From contig JAZGTN010000068.1 of NCBI GenBank assembly GCA_037783415.1, positions 1,364,001-1,428,000 on the forward strand: DNA of 64,000 nucleotides. The letters are read 5' to 3'. Below are positions 1 through 11,576 of the stretch, one piece after another (positions within the stretch are counted from its first letter, which is position 1; every line of letters begins with the position of its first letter). This DNA is from Leptasterias polaris. Lineage: Eukaryota; Echinodermata; Asteroidea; Forcipulatida; Asteriidae. A program made the position numbers and the translations under genes. The notes beneath the pieces were generated by a model. It was not told where the DNA came from and did no database searches. It saw only the letters and a program-made list of their open reading frames with translations.

Positions 1-161
1 ATAAACGTAGCAGATTTACACTTTACATTCTTTGTAATTTCAAAAGCTATCAACATTGTTTTCGGCAAATCAATGATATAGCTAACGCATTAAAACAGCA
101 TCGAGCCCAGCGATAACCGAACACCTAGAGTTTGTGGTAAAACAAACTCTGAATCTCTAGT
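1..161 (+). repeat. Right end of a tandem 3.8-kb repeat unit (cut by window edge)
   Basis: This is the terminal segment of the long repeat: the leader containing TTTACACTTTAC, CAAAAGCTATCAAC and AACGCATTAAAACAGC, then the hairpin and CTAGT terminus. The same leader precedes every terminus listed below, so the window opens inside the array. Confidence 0.8.
127..161 (+). repeat. Unit terminus: hairpin plus CTAGT
   Basis: AGAGTTTGT pairs with ACAAACTCT around a six-base loop; a short spacer and CTAGT (157-161) follow. This copy has the longest loop in the family; most other copies have a TTT loop. A hairpin followed by CTRRT is the known 3' end signature of Helitrons, so a rolling-circle end is the inferred role. 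Confidence 0.6.
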
Positions 162-166
162 TAGGT

Positions 167-244
167 GTTCGGCTAACAGCCGAACAACTCCTTGTTTTTG
201 TTCGTTTTTTTTTTTTTTTTAGGTGTTCGGTCCACAGACCGAAC
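167..244 (+). repeat. Two GTTCGG hairpins with different compensated stems
   Basis: The first hairpin is GTTCGGCT/AGCCGAAC (167-185). The second is GTTCGGTC/GACCGAAC (225-244). A T-rich spacer separates them. The outer bases are identical, while the inner stem pairs differ and remain complementary. Confidence 0.75.
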
Positions 245-406
245 AACTCCTTGTTTTTGTTCGGTTTTTTTTTTTTTTTTTTTTTCTTTGTTTTGATTAT
301 TCTTCTGATAGTCGTTTGTCCGCAGAAAAAACATACTTGCAAACCTTTGATCAACTTGAAACTTAATGTGACATTAGAACATAAAGAGCAGAAGACGTGT
401 GAGCAA

Positions 407-425
407 TGACGTCATGATGACGTCA
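407..425. promoter_or_regulatory. Paired CRE-like TGACGTCA palindromes
   Basis: Two perfect TGACGTCA octamers start at 407 and 418, eleven bases or one helical turn apart. TGACGTCA is the known consensus for CREB/ATF bZIP dimers. The same pair occurs at 4,219, 7,994, 11,703, 15,593, 26,647 and 53,763, and a further octamer lies at 737. Binding is inferred only. Confidence 0.4.
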
Positions 426-2270
426 TCGGGTGTCAAATTACAAGCCATTTAAGGTCAAAAAAGTGCCCTCATGCCAATGCCTGTATGTTTCTGAATAGGA
501 AAGCTATAATATTCATATTTAAACATTATGATAGATCAAGACACGGGCAACATTTGAAAAGTTAACGCCAAATTCACATGACCTTTACTTCCGGTCGTAA
601 CGGAAGGTCAAAGTTTGCCTTTCTGCAATTCTTAACCAAAAAACATTTCCTGCCCAAATTCTTCACTTCTGTTTATCCGATCAACCTCAAATTTACACCA
701 TGTTAGAACCTTGATGAAACCTCCATCAAGTTGTTGTGACGTCATGATTACGTCATCAGGTGTTGAAATACAGTAAATCAAAATTTAATATTTCAAAAAA
801 TCATAACTTAATCATTACTGAATGGATTGCTTCAATCAATACATCATCGGACAGGTCTTTTAAAACTCAACAAATGCTACACAAAGAGTTATCCCGGTTG
901 TTCTTGACTTCCCGCTGAAAATGTAAGTTGAACATTACGTTAGTATTAGCCCGCAGGTCTGGTCATTCTGCTCCATTGACCACGCGTAATCTTGCATGTA
1001 CATGTAAACAGTACACACACTGCGCCATTGATCTTGGGTGCAAAGTCCACGAAGACTGCATTGCTGTGTCGTGATACGTTATCCATGGTGGCTGTGTCGT
1101 GATACGTTATCCATGGTGGCGCTATACCAAGTTAATGGTCCTTTGTTACTGCACTCGTCGATATAATGCAACCATCCTTCGGAAATCTACGATGTTCGAC
1201 GGTGGTGCAATGAATAGCTCATTGCATAACCTTCGTGTTAGCCATTTGTTGGCTTGGTGGTGAATATCAACTGAACGAGTGTATTTTGCTGAACTGTTTT
1301 GGTGATTCACTGATTTGAATAACTTTTGATAACTGAGAAAATGCAATCGGAAAAAGGTCAACATAACTTTGACTCTGATCAACAACGGTTTTTATGCGAA
1401 TCTAACTATTAGATCCTGTTGAATACTTCAAAGAATTACAATGTGACTAGCAAAATAAATTCAACATAAATTGCACATCGTGTAAACAGTAGGTTCTTAT
1501 GCCCTTTTCATAATCATGACAAATGATGTTGCTTCACACATAAGGTAGCAAGCATGCGTAGTTTGATAACATTAATTTTTGAATTGTTAGTCTTTTAATT
1601 TATCAGTTAAGCATGTTAAGTTTGTGACTATTTACATGAAAATTGTTATACATGTGTATCTAAACTACTTTATGGAGACTCATACAGCAACGATATCACT
1701 TTCCCCCGTGTACACTAAAAGTATAAAAGTAATAGGTTTGCAAACGACTTTTTTTTGAAAATTAAAAAACTTTCAATATAAATCTGCTTACGCATTTTAG
1801 TAACATAACAGTGCCCCATACCCGAACAAAGGGTACTGAATACTTATTGTTTTATACACTGGAACAAATCAAGTTTTTCATAGATCTATTAGAGAAATTG
1901 GCCTTTAATCTTAATCCAATGCCTAACGCAGAATGACATACCCCCTCGCGACTGGCAACGGTGGGTAGCTAGCCAGTCAAGGCACTTGTTACAGACCAAC
2001 GTGGCACAACGGTAGTTGTTTACAATCAGTGCCATGTGGGCGTAACGAGAGTTTCCATTCATGTTTTACTTACAACGTAGTGCAATCTTATCAATGGCGT
2101 ACTTACTACTACGTACTAGCATTAACATGATTTTCGCTAAGATTTGACGTCTAATTGTTCCCCTACTTGCCCTTCTCATGGCTTTATTATCAATATGGAA
2201 TTGAAGACGAAGTTTCACTGAGATGACCACCTGCTTCAGTGATTCGTATGGTATTTAATTATGTGGGAAA

Positions 2271-2477
2271 ATGCAAGCAGGAAAAGACGAACAATGCTGG
2301 TTATGTTTTGATCATACACCGAGAAGGAAGGATGTGTCATCCGATCGTAATGGGTGTTTCAGACCCTTCTCACGGCATGTGTTTATCCATGGAGGTAGGA
2401 ATTTTTGCTACACGGGACTAACTTCGGTAAGTTTTCGTGTGAACATCATTGCTTTTCAAAATGATTCTTTTATTTGA
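2271..2477 (+). other. Conserved short open frame in repeat unit 1 (68 codons)
   Basis: The frame starts MQAGKDEQ and contains CFDHTPRRKD. Related frames occur in other units (6,465, 13,578, 17,432, 28,752) with substitutions such as MQAEKDGHWLCF. It has no recognised domain, signal peptide or membrane segment. The copies at 19,490 and 50,513 diverge or stop early, so it may be only a conserved repeat segment. A GTAAGT donor-like site falls inside the frame at 2,427. Confidence 0.2.
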
Positions 2478-2987
2478 TGCACAATTACGTTATAAAGTTT
2501 ATCCTGTATCATCAAGTGGTGACGTTGGTGAAATGTTTTTAAAACTAAGGAACGTTTAGTATGAACGTCGAAGAGATAGAGTTGGGCAATGGGGGATTGG
2601 TATGATTGTTGGCTGTGTCACATAATCAGAAAATGGTCAGACTGATGAATGTTTTCAGTCAACTTTGTATTATGACATAATTATTTGAAAACCCTTCGAT
2701 AAAGTTTCCCCTAATAAGGTTTCGTTTATAAGTTGTTCACATCAAAAACAGGATGTGCACCTTCCACTAATTTTTTCTTGCGTAATTTCCTACTCTGATA
2801 TGTTGTATTGTTATGCGCCCTCGAACAGGTTGGTCCTGGAGAGGGCGCAATATAAATTCAATAAATTATTATTATCATTATAAAATCATAAAATGTTGTA
2901 AGTCTTGAATTTTATTTATTTGAGCAGTTTCAGCTTGACTTAATTTGCTTTGAGTCATACTTTGTTTATTGTTTTTTTCTTCTTCAG
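2427..2987 (+). other. Intron-like segment with strong donor and acceptor signals
   Basis: GTAAGT at 2,427-2,432 matches the U1 donor consensus. Downstream, a long pyrimidine run ends in TTCTTCTTCAG at 2,987. Both signals recur in unit 9 (28,888 and 29,457) and in other units. Whether the repeat is transcribed or spliced cannot be judged from sequence alone. Confidence 0.25.
2815..2882 (+). repeat. L2/SINE-like 3' tail with hairpin
   Basis: GCGCCCTC pairs with GAGGGCGC, followed by AATATAAATTCAATAAA and an ATT-rich run. This layout is typical of the 3' ends of L2-clade LINEs and the SINEs they mobilise. Copies lie near 10,352, 14,119, 29,282, 20,005 and 52,640; the last two have a C tract just before the tail. 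Confidence 0.5.
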
Positions 2988-3994
2988 AATATACAACACA
3001 TCAGTACCCGAATGTTCTACATTGAAAAATGTCATACTCGTTGCTGTGTTCCATTCCCTAATTCCTTGGGGAGTGTATGATGCACCATACAGGTAGAAAT
3101 AGTTATTAACTCGTTAAAAATATTTTATTAGTTAAAATTCACGAGAGGCTTAAACTTGCCGTCTTCATGACTTGCCTTTATCTTGCATAATTATTAAAAA
3201 TATGCGTTTTTTTATTTCAATATTATAAATTTAACAAACCGTTCTGTATAAAGACTAATGTCTAAAAATCAAGCGAGCTATTTTTAAAAATGCAACCAAG
3301 AGCTCATACTATGCTCGACTTATTTTAACGACATCATCATCAGTGCATATGTATTTAACAATCAAAGTATCATGCACCGATACATGAGAAGCCAAATCAC
3401 AGTATTTGAAAACCTGTTAATACTTCTAAGAATTGTAACTTAATAATGTCAACATGATTCGCATAGTCGGATTTATTAATCAATATCCATTAAAAAATAA
3501 ATAAACTTCAGTGAGTGGCATACATGATAGTTGTACTTGTGATTAATTTAAAAGCTCGTTTTAAGATATGCAACCAAAACGAAAGGAAATTCGAAAAATT
3601 AATGTTGCCGTGTTTAAAAGGACAATATTGACCCACTGCCCTTTTAAATAAATTATATAATGTACTCTTTTGCTGACAATACGTTTAGTAAGTTCACCTT
3701 CGTTTTTCACTTACAATTTAAAACACATAATTTAATACCAATTTCTCGATAAGAACTTATCTAACGTCATAATGACGTCATCAGTTTTCAAATTTGGCTT
3801 TAACAAAAGATTATTATTTTTTAAACTCATATTGTGAGGTGCATTAATTTCCTTTGTAAACTAACGTACAAGCAAAGAAGATTTACACTTTACTTTCCTT
3901 GAAATTTCAAAAGCTATCAACAATGTTTTCAGCGATTCAATGTTATAGCTAACGCATTAAAACAGCACTGAGCCCAGCGAGAACCCGAACACCT

Positions 3995-4026
3995 AGAGTT
4001 TGTTTTACAAACTCTAAATCTCTAGT
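3995..4026 (+). repeat. Unit terminus: hairpin plus CTAGT
   Basis: AGAGTTTGT/ACAAACTCT has a TTT loop; AAATCT and CTAGT follow. The flanking CCGAACACCTA and TAGGTGTTCGG form an 11-bp outer inverted repeat around it. Confidence 0.65.
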
Positions 4027-5616
4027 TAGGTGTTCGGTCCACAGACCGAACAACTCTTTGTTATTGTTCGGTTTTTTTTTTTTTGTTTTTTTTTTTCTTT
4101 GTTTTGCTTATTCTTCTGATTGTAGTTTGTCCGCAGAAAAAAACATACTTGCAAACCTTTGATCAACTTGAAACTTAATGTGACATTAGAACATAAAGAG
4201 CAGAAGATGTGTGAGCAATGACGTCATGATGACGTCATCGGGTGTCAAATTACAAGCCATTTAAGTTCAAAAAGTGCCCTCATGCCAATGCCTGTATGTT
4301 TCTGAATAGGAAAGCTATAAAATTCATATTTAAATATTATGATAGATCAAGACACGGGCAACATTTGAAAAGTTAACGCCAAATTCACATGACCTTTACT
4401 TCCGGTCGTAACGGAAGGTCAAAGTTTGCCTTTCTGCAATTCTTAACCAAAAAACATTTCCTGCCCAAATTCTTCACTTCTGTTTATCCGATCAACCTCA
4501 AATTTACACCATGTTAGAACCTTGATGAAACCTCCATCAAGTTGTTGTGACGTCATGATTACGTCATCAGGTGTTGAAATACAGTAAATCAAAATTTAAT
4601 ATTTCAAAAAAATCATAACTTAATCATTACTGAATGGATTGCTTCAATCAATACATCATCGGACAGGTCTTTTAAAACTCAACAAATGCTACACAAAGAG
4701 TTATCCCGGTTGTTCTTGACTTCCCGCTGAAAATGTAAGTTGAACATTACGTTAGTATTAGCCCGCATGTCTGGTCATTCTGCTCCATTGACCACGCGTA
4801 ATCTTGCATGTACATGTAAACGGTACACACACTGCGTCATTGATCTTAGGTGCAAAGTCCACGAAGACTGCATTGCTGTGTCGTGATACGTTATCCATGG
4901 TGGCGCTATACCAAGTTAATGGTCCTTTGTTACTGCACTCGTCGATAAATGCAACCATCCTTCGGAAATCTACGTTGTTCGACGGTGGTCCAATGAATAG
5001 CTCATTGAATAACCTTCGTGTTAGCCTTTTGTTGGCTTGGTGGTAAATATCAACTGAACGAGTGTATTTTGCTGAACTGTTTTGGTGATTTGAATAACTT
5101 TTGATAACTGAGAAAATGCAATCGGAAAAAGGTCAACATAAATTTGACTCTGATCAACAACGGTTTTTACGCGAATCTAACTTTTAGATCCTGTTGAATA
5201 CTTCAAAGAAATACAATGTGACTAGCAAAATAAATTCAACATAAATTGCACATCGTGTAAACAGTAGGTTCTTATGCCCTTTTCATAATCATGACAAATG
5301 ATGTTCCTTCACACATAAGGTAGCAAGCATGCGTAGTTTGATAACATTTATTTTTGAATTGTTAGTGATAGTCTTTTAATTTATCAGTTAAGCATGTAAA
5401 GTTTGTGACTATTTACATGAAAATTGTTATACATGTGTATCTAAACTACTTTATGGAGACTCATACAGCAACGATATCACTTTCCCCCGTGTACACTAAA
5501 AGTATACAAGTAATAGGTTTGCAAACGACTTTTTTTTTGAAAATTAAAAACTTTCAATATAAATCTGCTTACGCATTTTAGTAACATAACAGTGCCCCAT
5601 CGATACCCGAACACCT

Positions 5617-5649
5617 AGTGTTTGTTCTCACAAACACTAAATCTCTAGT
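5617..5649 (+). repeat. Internal terminus with compensated stem
   Basis: AGTGTTTGT pairs with ACAAACACT around TCTC, then CTAGT. Relative to the AGAGTTTGT/ACAAACTCT copies, both arms changed so that pairing is kept. Confidence 0.65.
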
Positions 5650-6464
5650 GGATTTTTGAGTTTGTTCGCCCCCCTCAAAAATACACGCATCGTTGTCCAC
5701 AGACTTTGACATATTTCCCAAACTCGCACGGTCATAAAACTTGGCAACGATATTACACCTGATGATTAGATAAAACATAAATTTTGACAACATAATGACG
5801 TCACCCAATGAGTTATTGGGTAATTAAATGTAATTTATTTAATCAAATTTTGAGTTTTTGGTTTAACAACCAGAACTCACAAAATAAGAACGATAAAATC
5901 GTTGTTATTTCTTGAAAAGAAAGGGTATTGAATACTTTTCGTTTCATACTTTGGAACGAATCAAGTTAGACAAAGATTTCTGAGAGAATTTGGCCTTTTA
6001 AAACGTTTAAATCTTAATCAATTGCCTAAAGCAGTATGGCTGGCATACCTCCTCGCGACTGATTGCATTGCGCAACGGTGGGTAGTTTGCCAGTCAAGAC
6101 GCTTGTTAGGGGAGGCGATTAACAATCGGCACGAAATCAGACGAAAGTAACCGCAACCGCGTATTGTTCGCCGTGAGCGCCTTCGCTGAAGTCTATGTGT
6201 TGTGGTGTGAGTTTCCTTCATGTTTTGACACGGTCTTTGACACGGTTTTGACACCGGTCAACGCACTTACAACGTAGAGCAATCTTATCAATGGCGTACT
6301 AACAATAGTAACATTACAGATCTGAATTCCACTCAGATTCGGCGTCTAATTGTTCCCCTTTTCGCCCTTCTCATGGCTTAATGATCAAATGGAATTAAAG
6401 ACGAAGTTTCGCTGAGATGGCCACCTACCTCAGTGATTCGTATGACTTTTAATTATGTAAGAAA

Positions 6465-6593
6465 ATGCAAGCAGAAAAAGACGGACATTGGTTGTGTTTT
6501 GATCACACACCGAGAAGAAGGGACGCGTCATCGGTTTGTGTAGGGTGTTTCAGACCCTCACACACGGTAGTCTTTATCGTCGCTGCACGGTGA
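6465..6593 (+). other. Conserved short open frame in unit 2 (42 codons)
   Basis: It begins MQAEKDGHWLCFDHTPRRRD and stops just before a GGTACG donor-like site. It is homologous to the frames in units 1, 4, 5 and 9. I recognise no family; the coding status is doubtful. Confidence 0.2.
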
Positions 6594-7773
6594 CTAGAAA
6601 CGGTACGTTTCGTATGAACATCATTGCTTTTCAAAATGAGTCTTTTATTTAATGCACAATTATGTTATAAAGTTTATCCTGTATCATCAAGTTGTGACGT
6701 TGGTGAGATGTTTTTAAAACTAAGAAGCATTAAGTATGATCGTCGCAGAGGTAGAATTAGGCAATGGGGGATTGGTATGGTTGTTGGCTGTGTCACTATA
6801 GTCAGAGAATGGTTCGACTAATATAGTAATAAATGTTTTTCGTCAACTTTGTATTATGACATGCATATTTAAAGACCCTTCGATGGAGGTTTTCCTAAAA
6901 ATAGTACTTAACTCATTATGTTATTAGTATAAATTCACGAGATGCTTAGACTTGCCGTCCTCATGCTTTGCCTTTGTCTTGCATAATTATCCTAAACAAG
7001 TGTCTTTCATTTTAATATTCTAAATTTAACAAACCGTTCTGTAGGAAAATCAATGTCTAAAAATCAAACAACCTAATTTAAAATATGCAACCGATAGCTC
7101 ATAATACTTGACTAATTTTAATGACATCTTCATCAGTGCATATGTTTTGAACAATTAATGATTCATGCACCGATACTTAATGAGTATCCAACTCACTGTA
7201 AAAAGTTTCAGAATTGTAACTTAATAATGTCAACATAAATATCATCTAATGTGGTTTTTTAATCAAAAAAGAATCGATATCCATTGACAAATAAATAAAC
7301 TTCAGTGAATGGCATATATACATGTAATAGTTGAACGTGTGGGTCATTCAAATGATTGTTTCAACATCTGCTGCCAAGATGAAGGGGAAGGGGAAAATGT
7401 TCCTCTGCTGTATGACTATGAAATGACAATGGACCTTTTGCTCTTTCAAATAATTTAAATAATGTACTCTTTCGCTGATTTTGTGTGTGTAAGTTAATCT
7501 TTGTTTTTCTCTTGGTACATATTTAAATATCTATGTCTCGATAAAAACATTTGTAACTTCATAATGATGTCATAAGTTTTCAAATCTAGCTAAACAAAAG
7601 TTTGTTATTTATAAAATTTCATATCTTGAGTAGCTTTTATTTCCTGTGTAAGAAGATTTACACTTTACTTTCTTAAAAATGTACAAGCTATTAACATTGT
7701 TTTCAGCGACTCATTGATATAGCTAACGCATTAAAACAGCATTGAGCCCATAACTGCAAGAACCCGAACACCT

Positions 7774-7805
7774 AGAGTTTGTTTTACAAACTCTAAATCT
7801 CTAGT
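7774..7805 (+). repeat. Unit terminus: hairpin plus CTAGT
   Basis: Same AGAGTTTGT/ACAAACTCT hairpin and CTAGT. A GTTCGGTC/GACCGAAC hairpin and a long T run follow. Confidence 0.65.
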
Positions 7806-10800
7806 TAGGTGTTCGGTCCACAGACCGAACAACTCCTTGTTTTTGTTCGGTTTTTTTTTTTTTTTTTTTTTCTTTGTTTTGCTTAATCTTCTGATAGTCG
7901 TTTGTCCGCAGAAAAAAACATACTTGCAAACCTTTGATCAACTTGAAACTTAATGTGACATTAGAACATAAAGAGCAGAAGACGTGTGAGCAATGACGTC
8001 ATGATGACGTCATCGGGTGTCAAATTACAAGCCATTTAAGGTCAAAAAAGTGCCCTCATGCCAATGCCTGTATGTTTCTGAATAGGAAAGCTATAATATT
8101 CATATTTAAACATTATGATAGATCAAGACACGGGCAACATTTGAAAAGTTAACGCCAAATTCACATGACCTTTACTTCCGGTCGTAACGGAAGGTCAAAG
8201 TTTGCCTTTCTGCAATTCTTAACCAAAAAACATTTCCTGCCCAAATTATTCACTTCTGTTTATCCGATCAACCTCAAATTTACACCATGTTAGAACCTTG
8301 ATGAAACCTCCATCAAGTTGTTGTGACGTCATGATTACGTCATCAGGTGTTGAAATACAGTAAATCGAAATTTAATATTTCAAAAAATCATAACTTAATA
8401 ATTACTGAATGGATTGCTTCAATCAATACATCATCGGACAGGTCTTTTAAAACTCAACAAATGCTACACAAAGAGTTATCCCGGTTGTTCTTGACTTCCC
8501 GCTGAAAATGTAAGTTGAACATTACGTTAGTATTAGCCCGCAGGTCTGGTCATTCTGCTCCATTGACCACGCGTAATCTTGCATGTACATGTAAACAGTA
8601 CACACACTGCGCCATTGATCTTGGGTGCAAAGTCCACGAAGACTGCATTGCTGTGTCGTAACACGTTATCCATGGTGGCGCTATACCAAGATAATGGTCC
8701 TTTGTTACTGCACTCGTCGATAAATGCAACCATCCTTCGGAAATCTACGATTTTCGACGGTGGTCCAATGAATAGCTCATTGCATAACCTTCGTGTTAGC
8801 CTTTTGTTGGCTTGCGGTGGTGAATATCAACTGAACGAGTGTATTTTGCTGAACTGTTTTGGTGATTTGAATAACTTTTGATAACTGAGAAAATGCAATC
8901 GGAAAAAGGTCAACATAACTTTGACTCTGATCAACAACGGTTTTTATGCGAATCTAACTATTAGATCCTGTTGAATACTTCAAAGAATTACAATGTGACT
9001 AGCAAAATAAATTCAACATAAATTGCACATCGTGTAAACAGTAGGTTCTTATGCCCTTTTCATAATCATGACAAATGATGTTGCTTCACACATAAGGTAG
9101 CAAGCATGCGTAGTTTGATAACATTAATTTTTGAATTGTTAGTCTTTTAATTTATCAGTTAAGCATGTTAAGTTTGTGACTATTTACATGAAAATTGTTA
9201 TACATGTGTATCTAAACTACTTTATGGAGACTCATACAGCAACGATATCACTTTCCCCCGTGTACACTAAAAGTATAAAAGTAATAGGTTTGCAAACGAC
9301 TTTTTTTTGAAAATTAAAAAACTTTCAATATAAATCTGCTTACGCATTTTAGTAACATAACAGTGCCCCATACCCGAACAAAGGGTACTGAATACTTATT
9401 GTTTTATACACTGGAACAAATCAAGTTTTTCATAGATCTATTAGAGAAATTGGCCTTTAATCTTAATCCATTGCCTAACGCAGAATGACATACCCCCTCG
9501 CGACTGGCAACGGTGGGTAGCTAGCCAGTCAAGGCACTTGTTACAGACCAACGTGGCACAACGATAGTTGTTTACTATCAGTGCCATGTGGGGTAACGAG
9601 AGTTTCCATTCAGGTTTTACTTACAACGCAAGTGCAATCTTATCAATGGCGTACTTACTACTACGTACTAGCATTAACATGATTTCCGCTAAGATTCGAC
9701 GTCTAATTGTTCCCCTACTTGCCCTTCTCATGGCTTTATTATCAATATGGAATTGAAGACGAAGTTTCACTGAGATGACCACCTGCTTCAGTGATTCGTA
9801 TGATATTTAATTATGTGGGAAAATGCAAGCAGGAAAAGACGAACAATGGTAATATGTTTTGATCATACACCGAGAAGGAAGGATGTGTCATCGGATCGTA
9901 ATGGGTGTTTCAGACCCTCGTCACGGCATGTGTTTACCTTGCTACACGGGACTAACTTCGGTAAGTTTTCCGTGTGAACATCATTGCTTTTCAAAATGAT
10001 TCTTTTATTTGATGCACAATTACGTTATAAAGTTTATCCTGTATCATCAAGTGGTGACCGTTGGTGAAATGTTTTTAAAACTAAGGAACGTTTAATATGA
10101 ACGTCGAAGAGATAGAGTTGGGCAATGGGGGATTGGTATGAATGTTGGCTATGTCACTATAGTCAGAAAATGGTCAGACTGATGAATGTTTTCCGTCAAC
10201 TTTGTATAGCGACATACTTATTTGAAAACCCTTCGATAAAGTTTCCCCTAATAAGGTTTCGTTTATAAGTTGTTCACATCAAAAACAGGATGTGCACCTT
10301 CCACTCATTTTTTTTGGCGTAATTTCCTTACTCTGATATGTTGTATTGTTATGAGCCCTCGAACAGGTTGGTCCTGGAGAGGGCGCAATATAAATTCAAT
10401 AAATTATTATTATTATTATAAAATCATGAAATGTTGTAAGTCTTGAATTTTATTTATTTGAGCAGTTTCAGCTTGACTTAATTTGCTTTGAGTCATACTT
10501 TGTTTATTGTTTTTTCTTCTTCAGAATATACAACACATCAGTACCCGAATGTTCTCCAGTGAAAAAAATCATACTCGTTGCTGTGTTGAATTCCCTAATT
10601 TCTTGCTGAATGTATGATGATGCACCATACAGGTAGAAATAGTTATTAACTCGTTAAAACTATTTTATTAGTTAAAATTCACGAGAGGCTTAAATTTGCC
10701 GTCTTTATGACTTGCCTTTATCTTGCATAATTATTAAAAACATGTGTTTTTTATTTCAATATTATAAATTTAACAAACCGTTCTGTATGAAGACTAATGT

Positions 10801-11280
10801 CTAAAAATCAAGCAAGCTATTTTTTAAAATGCAACCAATAGCTCATTGTATGCTCGACTTGTTTTAACAATCAAAGTATCATGCACCGATACATAATGAG
10901 AAGCCAAATCACAGTATTTGAAAACCTGTTAAAACTTCTAAGAATTGTAATTTAATAATGTCAACATGATTTGCATAGTCGGATTTATTATAAAGAATCA
11001 ATATCCATTGGAAAATAAATAAACTTCTGTGAGTGGCATACATGATAGTTGTACTTGTGAGTAATTCAAAGGCTCGTTTTAAGATATGCAACCAAAACGA
11101 AAGGAAATTCGAAAAATGTATGCTGCTCTGTATGAAAGGACAATATTGACCCTCTGCCCTTTCAAATAAATTAAATAATGTACTCTTCGTTTTTCACTTA
11201 CAATTTAAAGCACATAATTAAATACCAATGTCTCGATAAGAACTTATCTAACGTCATGACGTCATCAGTTTTCAAATGTA

Positions 11281-11302
11281 GGATAAGGATAAGGATAAGG
11301 AT
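11281..11302 (+). repeat. GGATAA hexamer microsatellite
   Basis: Three GGATAA units and a partial fourth. The same run sits at the equivalent place near 15,113, 30,285 and 48,965, so it is an inherited subfamily marker. Confidence 0.8.
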
Positions 11303-11544
11303 CATTTTTTTTAGCAACCAAAATAGGGTTGGATTCGTTAATTTGGCTTTAACAAAAGATTATTATTTTTTTAAATTCATATTGTGAGGTGCATTAATTT
11401 CCTGTGTAAACTAACGTTCAATCAACGAAGATTTACACTTTACTTTCCTTGAAATTTCAAAAGCTATCAACAATGTTTTCAGCGATTCAATGATATAGCT
11501 AACGCATTAAAACAGCACTGAGCCCAGCGAGAACCCGAACACCT

Positions 11545-11576
11545 AGAGTTTGTTTTACAAACTCTAAATCTCTAGT
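11545..11576 (+). repeat. Unit terminus: hairpin plus CTAGT
   Basis: AGAGTTTGT/ACAAACTCT then CTAGT. Here the next unit starts directly with TTTTCTTTG, without the GTTCGG hairpin block. Confidence 0.65.

Larger units (their letters stand above)
162..4026 (+). repeat. Tandem repeat unit 1 (about 3.87 kb)
   Basis: The unit runs from one CTAGT terminus to the next. In order it holds a hairpin/poly-T block, a module with TTTGTCCGCAG and paired TGACGTCA sites, a module beginning TACTGAATACTTATTG, a module with a short conserved frame and a GTAAGT signal, an L2-like tail, and the common leader. Long stretches match units 3 and 4 almost base for base. Compared with unit 2 it lacks an internal hairpin and about 330 bp following it, near 1,828. 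It carries no intact long reading frame. Confidence 0.85.
4027..7805 (+). repeat. Tandem repeat unit 2 (about 3.78 kb, with an internal terminus)
   Basis: Its left part matches unit 1. It then contains an extra hairpin/CTAGT at 5,617-5,649, followed by a module with GTTTGTTCGCC and TTGTCCACAGAC. The right half (about 6,340 on) belongs to a different subfamily that lacks the L2-like tail and matches the right half of unit 5. The unit is therefore a mosaic. Confidence 0.8.
7806..11576 (+). repeat. Tandem repeat unit 3 (about 3.77 kb)
   Basis: It is nearly identical to unit 1 over most of its length, including the same internal deletion (the CCATACCCGAACAAAGGGTA junction near 9,370). Small indels in the short conserved frame near 9,827 break it. 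It carries the L2-like tail near 10,352 and a GGATAA hexamer run at 11,281. Confidence 0.85.
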
